DNA from: Bog-756 sp963699085
GTDB lineage: Bacteria > Actinomycetota > Acidimicrobiia > Acidimicrobiales > RAAP-2
NCBI GenBank assembly: GCA_963699085.1
Contig: CAVOTH010000002.1
Coordinates: 329,553 to 393,552 of the forward strand
Length of the DNA stretch: 64,000 nucleotides
Direction of reading: 5' to 3'
How positions within the stretch are numbered: the first letter of the stretch is position 1; the number at the start of each line of letters is the position of its first letter. The notes below the pieces were generated by a model that was not told where the DNA came from, ran no database searches, and saw only the letters and a program-made list of their open reading frames with translations. The translations under genes were made by a program, and so were the position numbers. Of the stretch, positions 17,235-24,378 are shown one piece after another.

Positions 17235-18280
17235 CCGGCGGTAGTGACGACGACGACCGTGCGACCGATGGAGCGTCGGGCCCGGTGGTCCTCGAGCGCG
17301 GCTCCAGCCTCGTCCATCGTCACCCGACGGCCGACTACCGGTCGGATGGACCCATCGGCCACCAGGCGGAGCAGATCGGCATGGACCTCTTCGGCGACGT
17401 CGCGTCCGTAGGGGTTGAAGCCGAAGCGTCGCATCCCCGGGTCGACCTGGTCGACCCAGGCCAGCATGACCCCGACCAGGTCGATGTTGCCGATGCAGGC
17501 CATCCGCAGTGGCCGGCCGGTCATGCCGTTCTCGTCGTCGTCGGCGAACCCCACGGCCAGGTAACGACCGCCCCGCGCCGTGCAGCGCCATGACCGCTCC
17601 ACGAAGTCCCCACCGGCGAGGTCGTACACGACATCCGCGCCCACGTCGTCAGTGGCCGCCAGAACCGCCTCGACGAAGTCCTCGGTGGTGTGGTCGATCA
17701 CCAGATCGGCCCCTTGGGCTCTGCAGAATGCTCCTTTGTCCGTCCCACCGGCCACGGCGATGACCCGGGCTCCCGCCGCCTTGCCCAGCTGGATCCCGGC
17801 CGCGCCCAGTCCGCTGGCGGCTGAATGAATGACCACCGTCTCGCCTTTCGTGAGCCGACCCCGTCGGAAGAGCGCCAGGTGGGAAGCCTGGTAGGTCATG
17901 AGGAAGGCGGTCGCCTCGGCGTCGTCAAAACCCTCCGGTGCGTCGAACACGGCCACGGCGTCGGCCAGTGCGAACTCGGCGATCCCGCCGAGGGCGGTGG
18001 TGGTGATGGCGACCACCCGTCGGCCCAGCCACCTTTCGGCCCCATCGCCCGCCTCGACCACGAGCCCGCAGACGTCCATCCCCAGCGTGTACGGCGGCGG
18101 GGTCGGGACCGAGACCAGCTTTCCCAGGCACCGGTCGATGTCATTGAAGTTGAGTGATGCCGCCCCCACCTGCACCAGTACCTGTCGGGGTCCGGGCACC
18201 GGGCGCTCGACCGTTCTCACGGCGAGGACTTCGGCCGGCGGGCCGTTCCTCGTGACCTGAAGCGCAAGCATTTCGAGCAT
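17231..18280 (-). CDS. Medium-chain dehydrogenase, quinone oxidoreductase type
   Basis: The 349-residue protein is an MDR enzyme: an N-terminal GroES-like part (PGPRQVLVQVGAASLNFNDI), a Rossmann fold around residue 155 (SGLGAAGIQLGKAAG), and no structural zinc cysteines. It would reduce quinones or enoyl compounds with NADPH. The start at 18280 is preceded by AAGGGGGA, and a second ATG lies three codons on. It is the first gene of a two-gene unit with the sulfotransferase and lies behind the TetR-type operator. Confidence 0.87.
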   Translation of the reverse strand: MLEMLALQVTRNGPPAEVLAVRTVERPVPGPRQVLVQVGAASLNFNDIDRCLGKLVSVPTPPPYTLGMDVCGLVVEAGDGAERWLGRRVVAITTTALGGIAEFALADAVAVFDAPEGFDDAEATAFLMTYQASHLALFRRGRLTKGETVVIHSAASGLGAAGIQLGKAAGARVIAVAGGTDKGAFCRAQGADLVIDHTTEDFVEAVLAATDDVGADVVYDLAGGDFVERSWRCTARGGRYLAVGFADDDENGMTGRPLRMACIGNIDLVGVMLAWVDQVDPGMRRFGFNPYGRDVAEEVHADLLRLVADGSIRPVVGRRVTMDEAGAALEDHRARRSIGRTVVVVTTAG

Positions 18281-18347
18281 GTGGGGTCCCCCTTCGCTGG
18301 CGGCCCACACCGAGAGCCGACATCGGTCGACTCTGTGGGAGCGGGGC

Positions 18348-18375
18348 GTGAGACAAGATGACCTTAGTGTCTCAC
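18348..18375. promoter_or_regulatory. Probable TetR operator
   Basis: GTGAGACA (18348-18355), 12 bases, TGTCTCAC (18368-18375): perfect 8-bp arms. It overlaps the tetR stop codon and lies 68 bases before the oxidoreductase start. A near-identical element occurs at 14352. Confidence 0.65.
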
Positions 18376-18995
18376 CAGTCGCCGGGATGGTCCTGCACCA
18401 GGGACGCGAAGGCGGGGAGGAACCAGGACCTCAGTTGGCGACGGATCTCCGAAGGGCTGCGACCACCGTCGCCGGGGACGGCGGTGAACGAGATCAGGAT
18501 CCTGAGGATCCAGTCGACCAGGTCGGCGACATCGTCCTCGGACAGCAAACCGTCGGCCAGGGCCGGCGCCAGGATCGGTCGGACCCCGGCGTCGCCGATC
18601 AGGCGCAGCGCCTCACCCTGGAAGGCCTGGCCGGCTGCCCATGCGGCCGAGTCGCCCCCGAAGACGGCGGCATGGACCGGCCGGCTGTGGACCTGGTCGA
18701 TGCTGAACAGCATCCCCTCGATCACCTGTTCGGCCGGGTCGTCGAAGTCGGCCAGGTGTATGCGTGCCTCAGCGGCCATCGCCTCGGACTCCCGGGTGAG
18801 CACGGCGAGGAAGATCGCCTCGTGGCTGCCGAACCGGCGGTAGAGGGTCGCCCGCGAGAACCCGACTTCCCGGGCGATGTCGGTTGCGGTCGTCTTGGCC
18901 ACTCCGAGCCGCAGGTAACAGTCAGAGGCGGCGTCCAGTATCGCCTCGCGCTCGATGTCGGTGGCCGTGGTGTCGCCGGTGCCCACCGGCCTCAC
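18372..18995 (-). CDS. TetR-family transcriptional regulator
   Basis: The 207-residue protein has the TetR helix-turn-helix at residues 20-65 (TTATDIAREVGFSRATLYRRFGSHE) and a helical ligand-binding domain. The GTG start overlaps the tadA stop (GTGA), so translation is probably coupled. An inverted repeat typical of TetR operators lies at its 3' end, in front of the oxidoreductase-sulfotransferase genes, and a second copy precedes the lipoprotein gene. I infer that these are its targets. Confidence 0.9.
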   Translation of the reverse strand: MRPVGTGDTTATDIEREAILDAASDCYLRLGVAKTTATDIAREVGFSRATLYRRFGSHEAIFLAVLTRESEAMAAEARIHLADFDDPAEQVIEGMLFSIDQVHSRPVHAAVFGGDSAAWAAGQAFQGEALRLIGDAGVRPILAPALADGLLSEDDVADLVDWILRILISFTAVPGDGGRSPSEIRRQLRSWFLPAFASLVQDHPGDW

Positions 18996-19501
18996 CGACC
19001 GACGCGCCGGTCGGCGAAGAAGCCGCTCAGAAGTGCAGCGGCGTCGGCGGCCCGGATTCCGGCGGTGACCGGCACCTCGTGGTTGAGGCGGGGGTCGGCA
19101 CACAGGTTGTACAGGGAGCCGCACGCTCCGGCCTTGGGGTCTGCCGCGCCAAACACCAGCCGGCCGAGCCGCCCCGCCACCAGCGCGCCGGCGCACATCG
19201 GGCACGGTTCGAGGGTGACAACCAGGGTGACATCTCCCAACCGCCATGTCCCTACGGTCGCCGCCGCGTCGGAAAGTGCCAACACTTCGGCGTGGGCCGT
19301 CGGGTCACCGGTCCGCTCCCGCTCGTTGTGGCGCGAGGCGACGACCCGGCCATCGACCAGGGCGACGGCACCCACGGGCACGTCTCCGTGCGTCATAGCC
19401 TCGGCCGCCTCGATCAGGGCGAGGGCCATCGCTTCGTCATCGGTCAGGGAGGGTGCCCCGGCATTCTGCCCGCCGTTGTGGGGTCCTCTGTTCGTGCCCA
19501 T
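18992..19501 (-). CDS. tadA: tRNA-specific adenosine deaminase
   Basis: The 169-residue protein has the zinc site and catalytic Glu of the cytidine deaminase fold (HAEV) and the second zinc motif (PCPMCAGA). TadA converts A34 to inosine in tRNA-Arg(ACG). It is slightly long because of about 20 extra N-terminal residues. The ATG follows a TAGCAT box by six bases, indicating a leaderless message. Its stop overlaps the tetR start. Confidence 0.9.
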   Translation of the reverse strand: MGTNRGPHNGGQNAGAPSLTDDEAMALALIEAAEAMTHGDVPVGAVALVDGRVVASRHNERERTGDPTAHAEVLALSDAAATVGTWRLGDVTLVVTLEPCPMCAGALVAGRLGRLVFGAADPKAGACGSLYNLCADPRLNHEVPVTAGIRAADAAALLSGFFADRRVGR

Positions 19502-19507
19502 GGCGGG

Positions 19508-19513
19508 ATGCTA
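19508..19513 (-). promoter_or_regulatory. -10 box of tadA (leaderless)
   Basis: TAGCAT on the minus strand, six bases before the ATG. Confidence 0.6.
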
Positions 19514-19575
19514 ACGAACGGGAGAGGGAGGCATCCCCGAACTCCGCCGCCCGGCAGGTACGCGAGGCTTGGTGG

Positions 19576-20484
19576 ATGCCGGAATCATCACCAGTGTTCG
19601 TTGTCGCCGACACGCCCGGCCCACTGTTGGAGGTGGACGACCCGCACGACGCCAGGCTCGCCCCCTACCGGAAACTGAACGACCCGGCCTCCAGGATTCG
19701 TACCGAGTCCGATGGGTCCTTCTTCATGGTGGAGGGGAAACTTGCCGTCGAGCGGCTCCTCCGGTCCTCCTTCCCGGTGCGGTCACTCCTTGTCGACGAC
19801 CACCAGGCGACGGCCGTCGCCGGCCTGGTTGCAGCCGTCCGGGCCCGCGGTGTGCCGGTGTTCGTGGCCCCCCGTGACGTGGTAGCGGAGACGGTCGGCT
19901 TCGCGCTCCATCGTGGTGTGGTGGCAGAGGCGGAACGCCCCGAGCCGACCTCCGCCGAGAAGGTACTGGTCGATGCCCGGGATGCGGCCCCGCCGGTGTC
20001 GCCGCCGGCCATCGCAGTCCTCGAGGGCCTCAACGACCATGAAAACATCGGAGCGCTCTTCCGCAACGCCGCCGCGTTCGGGGTGGCCGGAGTCCTGCTC
20101 GACCCCACCTGCGCGGACCCGCTGTATCGCCGGTCGGTCCGCGTGTCGTTGGGACATGTGCTGCGTGTGCCCTACGCCCGATTGGCGCCGTGGCCCATCA
20201 TGCTCGACCGGGTGCGGAGTTCGGGATTCGTGGTGGCCGCACTGACGCCGCGCCCGCCGGTCGGTGGAGCCATGCGCCACCTCACCCTGACGGAACTGCA
20301 TGATCTCCACACCGATGGACCCACTCCGGTGGCGTTGCTCTTCGGTGCCGAAGGACCGGGACTGTCGGACGCGGCACTGGCCGCATCCGACATGACGGTC
20401 TCCATCCCGATGGCCGGCGGAGTCGACTCCCTCAACGTGGCCACCGCGGCAGCCGTCGCCTTTCACGCGTTGGCCGGGTCATGA
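19576..20484 (+). CDS. SpoU/TrmH-family RNA 2'-O-methyltransferase
   Basis: The 302-residue protein has an N-terminal substrate-binding part and a SPOUT domain with motif 1 (NHENIGALFRNAAAFGV in DHENIGALFRN form), motif 2 (LLFGAEGPGLS) and motif 3 (IPMAGGVDSLNVATAAAVAF). It would methylate ribose in rRNA or tRNA using S-adenosylmethionine in a trefoil knot. The target nucleotide is not predictable. It diverges from tadA. The ATG was chosen because the upstream frame lacks conservation. Confidence 0.9.
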   Translation: MPESSPVFVVADTPGPLLEVDDPHDARLAPYRKLNDPASRIRTESDGSFFMVEGKLAVERLLRSSFPVRSLLVDDHQATAVAGLVAAVRARGVPVFVAPRDVVAETVGFALHRGVVAEAERPEPTSAEKVLVDARDAAPPVSPPAIAVLEGLNDHENIGALFRNAAAFGVAGVLLDPTCADPLYRRSVRVSLGHVLRVPYARLAPWPIMLDRVRSSGFVVAALTPRPPVGGAMRHLTLTELHDLHTDGPTPVALLFGAEGPGLSDAALAASDMTVSIPMAGGVDSLNVATAAAVAFHALAGS

Positions 20485-20549
20485 TGCTCGTACGGCCGGA
20501 TCCCGATCGAGCCTGAGCGGTCTGCACTGCGATAGGGAGACGCGACGCA

Positions 20550-20586
20550 CTCCACCCGGCCCACAGAACTGCTGGGCCGGGTGGAG
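20550..20586. terminator. Bidirectional hairpin terminator
   Basis: Perfect 14-bp arms (CTCCACCCGGCCCA/TGGGCCGGGTGGAG) with a 9-base loop lie between two converging genes, at 20484 and 20613. Confidence 0.8.
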
Positions 20587-20612
20587 GGTCGCTACACGGT
20601 GGGGTCGAGTGT

Positions 20613-21236
20613 TCAGACGGTGACCAGTTCCTTCTGCTCGGTCTGGGTGTGATGGACGGCCAACTCTTCGTCGTCATCGGTCCGACGTGCGTGCCAGAAG
20701 CCGAACGCCACCAGGAGGGCCATGAGACCGGCCAGGATGAAGGCGCTGATCCCGGCGATCAAGGCGATGGTGGCGAAGGTGCCGAAGGCGTAGGCCTCGA
20801 GCAGCAGGCCCCGGAGCGTGGTGCCCTGGAAGACCGTCTGTACCTTGGCTTCGGCCGCGGTGTAGGCCGCCGACCCCTTGGGCAGGGCCATGGCCGCCGC
20901 ACTCAGCTGTGCGTAGGTCTTGCCACCACCGATTTCGTTGAGGTGCACGGCGATGAAGTCATTGGCGTAGACCTCAGCCTGGGTGCCGGTGGTGAGCGGC
21001 TGTCCGGCGTAGGTGCTCACGGTGCCGATCATCGACGGCGTGATCTCCGATCCGACCACCGGGTGGGCGAAGGCCGCCGCTGGCGGGAACACGATCTGTT
21101 GCTCGGCCAACTGGTTGTGGACGTTGGAGTTGGCGAAGCTGTACCCCCACATCAACAGGCCACCGGCCACCACCAGCACAACCACCACCAGTAGTCCACC
21201 GAGACTGACAAGAAAATCAAACGTCTTGCGCTTCAT
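20613..21236 (-). CDS. Conserved two-helix membrane protein of unknown function
   Basis: The 207-residue protein has a membrane helix at residues 12-32 (GGLLVVVVLVVAGGLLMWGY), an external domain of about 110 residues, a second helix around 155-180, and a short charged tail. AAGGAG precedes the ATG. I recall similar proteins in other actinobacteria, but no function. A DevR-box-like palindrome lies about 104 bases upstream, suggesting control by the response regulator encoded nearby. Confidence 0.7.
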   Translation of the reverse strand: MKRKTFDFLVSLGGLLVVVVLVVAGGLLMWGYSFANSNVHNQLAEQQIVFPPAAAFAHPVVGSEITPSMIGTVSTYAGQPLTTGTQAEVYANDFIAVHLNEIGGGKTYAQLSAAAMALPKGSAAYTAAEAKVQTVFQGTTLRGLLLEAYAFGTFATIALIAGISAFILAGLMALLVAFGFWHARRTDDDEELAVHHTQTEQKELVTV

Positions 21237-21339
21237 CGTGCTGCTCCTTGTTCGATCTGACCCCTCCGTGTGAGGTGATCTGCAATTCATTGTTCAGGAG
21301 GGGTGCAGAAAAAGAGTGGGTGCAAAGGTCCCGTCGCGT

Positions 21340-21353
21340 GGGACCTTGGTCCC
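21340..21353. promoter_or_regulatory. DevR/DosR-box-like palindrome 1
   Basis: GGGACCTTGGTCCC is a perfect palindrome with the GGGAC-N4-GTCCC core of the mycobacterial DosR site. It also overlaps an 8-bp stem (21325-21332 with 21340-21347). It lies upstream of the two-helix membrane protein. Confidence 0.55.
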
Positions 21354-21571
21354 TTATGGGTTCCTGACAGCGGTCCGGACTTCAGCGCCGGTTATCTCCA
21401 CTCGGTCATCTCCACTCTTCGACGGCAATCTGGACTGGGGAGCTCATGGCCTCCGGGCGGTTGGCGGTCGACCGTTCCCCACGCGTGCCGAAAGAGACAC
21501 GAGTGTCCATCCGCTACCGGATAGGAAATGACAACGCGGACAGACGACGCACGTGATCCGTGGCCGAGGAA

Positions 21572-21585
21572 GGGACCAAGCTCCC
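21572..21585. promoter_or_regulatory. DevR/DosR-box-like palindrome 2
   Basis: GGGACCAAGCTCCC matches GGGAC-N4-GTCCC with one mismatch and ends 28 bases before the ATG at 21614. The rest of the 377-base gap 21237-21613 shows no gene. Confidence 0.5.
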
Positions 21586-21613
21586 TATCAGACGGGGCGG
21601 CGGGATTTGCATA

Positions 21614-21977
21614 ATGGTGACCATGAGCATGTACGTGGACATCTTGTCCAGCGCCCTGGATAGCTGGGTCGACGAGCTGACCGGCAGCGCGCTGGTCGAC
21701 TACGTCCTGGAGTGTCGGGCCGAGATGCTCGAGCACCGGCCCCCACAACGGCCATAGCGCCTACTCGTCACTGGCGGCCGAGGTCGCCTACGACCGGGCC
21801 CTCATCAAGCTCTGCGACGTGAACTACGTCCCGGTGACGGCGACCGGTTTCGCCGTCCCGGTGCGGGAGCGGGCCCGGCTCGAACGCGAGCTGACCACTG
21901 TCGGGATCAACCTGGCCGCCTTGGCCCGTCGGCGACGCCGGGCTCGAGCGGCGGCACCGCGGAGCCACCGGCCTTGA
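21614..21977 (+). pseudogene. Conserved hypothetical gene broken by a +1 frameshift
   Basis: The first frame gives SMYVDILSSALDSWVDELTG and on to AEMLEH, then stops at 21757. The same protein continues in the next frame (NGHSAYSSLAAEVAYDRALI) to 21977. One extra base in the C run at 21740-21744 would explain the break. Joined, the product is about 120 residues, helical and soluble. Function unknown. The 3' end overlaps the convergent response regulator gene by about 70 bases. Either true decay or a sequencing error. Confidence 0.7.
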
Positions 21978-22599
21978 GCTTGGTGGCGTAGATGGCGGCC
22001 TCGGTGCGTGAGCTCATCTTGAGCTTGGTGAAGAGCATGGTGATGTAGTTCTTGATGGTCTTCTCCGACAGGAACATGGCTTCGCCGATCTGGCGGTTGG
22101 TCATCCCCTCGGAGATGAGGTCCAAGATGCGCGCTTCCTGGGTGGAGAGTGCTTCGAGCTCCGGACTGGCCTTAGGAGGATTGGAGATGCGTTCGACCAC
22201 TCGGGCCACCGCTCTGGGGTCCATCAACGACTCACCACCCGCCACCCGCTTCACGTCTTCGATCAGGTCCCGCGCCTTCACCTGCTTGAGCACGTAGCCG
22301 GCGGCACCGGCCATGACCGAGGCGTAGAGCGCCTCATCGTCGGCGAAGCTGGTCAACATGAGGCAGACCAAGTCGGGCATGAGCGAGCGGATGTCCCGGC
22401 ATACTTCGATTCCATCGCCGTCTTCGAGCCGGACGTCGAGGATGGCCACGTCCGGCTCGGCCAAGGGTATCCGGGTCATGGCCTCGGCTGCGGTGGCGGC
22501 CTCGCCGACGACCTCGATCTCCTCGTCGCCTTCGAGGAGGCTGCGGATGCCCTCGCGCACCAGCTCGTGGTCGTCGAGCAGGAAGACGCGGATCGTCAT
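21907..22599 (-). CDS. NarL/FixJ-family response regulator (DevR/DosR-like)
   Basis: The 230-residue protein has a receiver domain (FLLDDHELVREGIRSLLEGD; phospho-acceptor Asp in AILDVRL) and a C-terminal LuxR-type helix-turn-helix (LSTQEARILDLISEGMTNRQ). The wording is close to mycobacterial DevR/DosR. It diverges from a GAF histidine kinase gene, and two DevR-box-like palindromes lie on its other side. The GGAGG sequence sits only one base before this ATG, an unusual spacing. Confidence 0.88.
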   Translation of the reverse strand: MTIRVFLLDDHELVREGIRSLLEGDEEIEVVGEAATAAEAMTRIPLAEPDVAILDVRLEDGDGIEVCRDIRSLMPDLVCLMLTSFADDEALYASVMAGAAGYVLKQVKARDLIEDVKRVAGGESLMDPRAVARVVERISNPPKASPELEALSTQEARILDLISEGMTNRQIGEAMFLSEKTIKNYITMLFTKLKMSSRTEAAIYATKLKAGGSAVPPLEPGVADGPRRPG

Positions 22600-22742
22600 C
22601 CCTCCATTGTGCCAGCGCTCGGCTGACAAAGACTCCACTGCCACTGCGCACTCCAGCAACACTCAACCGCGCACTGTTCATTTCCCGACGAAAGCGGCAC
22701 TGAACAAGAGGTCCGCCCCAACGATCCGATCGGGTGGCGGGG

Positions 22743-22748
22743 TACGCT
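22743..22748 (+). promoter_or_regulatory. -10 box of the kinase gene (leaderless)
   Basis: TACGCT, six bases before the GTG at 22755. It supports that start over the GTG at 22734. Confidence 0.5.
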
Positions 22749-22754
22749 CCTCCC

Positions 22755-23907
22755 GTGCCCTACAAGCGCGTCGAGGACCCGGCCAAGCTTCGAAGACTGA
22801 TGGACGCCGTACTCATGATCGAGGCCGATATCGAGCTCCCGGTCCTGCTCCACCACATCGTCGAGGAGGCGTGCTCGCTGGTCGACGCCCGCTACGGGGC
22901 CCTCGGGGTCCTGAACGAGGATCGCACCGGCCTCGAGCAGTTCCTGACCGTCGGGCTCAGCGATGCCGCAGAGGGGGATATCGGCCCCCGGCCGACCGGT
23001 CGGGGTGTGCTGGGGCTGCTCATCACCGACCCCAAGCCCCTTCGCCTCGACGACCTGGGCGCACACCCCGAGAGCTATGGATTCCCGGTCGGGCACCCCC
23101 CGATGGAGTCCTTCCTCGGGGTTCCCATCCGGGTCCGGGTCAGTGCCCCGGCCTACGGCAACCTCTACCTGACCGACAAGAAAGGTGCCAGCTCCTTCAG
23201 CGACGAGGACGAGGCGCTGGCCGAGGCCCTGGGGTTGGCCGCCGGCATCGCCATCGAGAACACCCGGCTCCATGAGCGGGTGCGCATGCTCAGCGTGCTC
23301 GACGACCGCGAGCGCATCGGCCGGGACCTCCACGACAGGGTCGTCCAGCGATTGTTCGCGCTGGGCATGGGACTCCAGGCCACCAAGCGACTTCCCGAGC
23401 TCGACCTCGTGCGCCAGCGGGTCGACCGGGCCATCGACGACGTCGACGCCACCATCACCGAGATTCGCACCACCATCTTCGAGCTGGGCGACAGCGCCCT
23501 CCCCGGAGGCCTGCGCCAGAGCATCCTGGCGCTGACCAACGAGCTGGCTCCTTCGCTCGGGGCACGGCCCCAGGTCTCCTTCTCTGGACCCATCGACAAC
23601 TCGGTGCCCCAACAGGTGGCGGACCACCTGTTGGCAGTGGTGCGGGAGTCGCTGACCAATGCGGCCAAACACGCGCATGCCAGCCGTTTCATCGTCGCCT
23701 TGAGCGTGGGCGACGACGCTGATCCTCGAAGTAATCGACGACGGCATCGGAGTGGATCTCTCGGTGCTCGAAGAAAACCACGGACTGGGCCTCACCAACC
23801 TCCGCAGCCGGGCCGAGAAACTACAGGGAACCCTGGACGTTCAGCCCGCCGACGGCGGGGGCACCAAGGTCATCTGGCGGGTGCCACTCGGGGAGTCCGC
23901 TGAATAG
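22755..23907 (+). pseudogene. GAF sensor histidine kinase (DevS-like), frameshifted in the ATPase domain
   Basis: A single GAF domain (residues 30-170) leads into a HisKA_3 dimerisation domain with the phospho-acceptor His (RIGRDLHDRVVQRLF). The ATPase domain starts normally (RESLTNAAKHAHASRFIVAL) but loses frame near 23712-23718. The next frame restores the family sequence (LEVIDDGIGVDL, GLGLTNLRSRAEKL, GGGTKVIWRVP) to a TAG at 23905. Removing one G gives an intact kinase. As read, the ATP lid is lost. DevS of mycobacteria has two GAF domains, and this one has one. Confidence 0.85.
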
Positions 23908-23966
23908 TCGACTCCGTCGGCACCAGCTTCGGACCGGCCGAGAATTCCAATCGGCTGAGGCATTGG

Positions 23967-24051
23967 CGGAGGCGGTGGGATTTGAACCCACGGTGAGTTT
24001 CCCCACACACGATTTCCAATCGTGCCGATTCGGCCGCTCTCGCACGCCTCC
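23967..24051 (-). tRNA. tRNA-Ser (GGA)
   Basis: On the minus strand, 85 nt fold as a class II tRNA with acceptor GGAGGCG/CGCCTCC, a long variable arm and anticodon loop TTGGAAA, giving GGA. CCA is not encoded. Confidence 0.95.
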
Positions 24052-24172
24052 GTATCCGCACCCGTCCCGATCATCCGGGCCGTCTACGGCCCCGACAGGC
24101 TACTCCGGTCGCCCGGCGGCCACGGACGGTCGGAGGCGACCGTCCGACCCCGAGGCGGTAGGATCGGTGTCT

Positions 24173-24306
24173 CCCCGGTGGTGGGTGCGGCGGCTGGGTC
24201 CTGCGCAACGTCCTCCTGTGAATCGAGTCAGGGTCGGAAGGCAGCAGCTCTCAGCAGGCAAGGCCGTGTGCCGCAGCCAACCTGGCCGTCGCACCGACCA
24301 CCGGGG
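24173..24306 (+). ncRNA. ffs: Signal recognition particle RNA (4.5S type)
   Basis: The universally conserved SRP apical motif is present at 24227-24248 (GTCAGGGTCGGAAGG then CAGCAGC). Outer helices CCCCGGTGGT/ACCACCGGGG and GGTGCG/CGCACC enclose it, and I set the ends from that pairing. The RNA binds Ffh and guides membrane proteins to the translocon. Its place just before dnaX is usual in actinobacteria. The true ends may be shorter. Confidence 0.88.
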
Positions 24307-24365
24307 CTGATCTTGAGACGGTCCCACGCCCATGTGTCCCCTCCGATGGCGACCGGGCCGACCGG

Positions 24366-24371
24366 TAGGCT
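24366..24371 (+). promoter_or_regulatory. -10 box of dnaX (leaderless)
   Basis: TAGGCT, seven bases before the GTG at 24379. It favours that GTG over the ATG at 24388. Confidence 0.55.
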
Positions 24372-24378
24372 CCGAACC

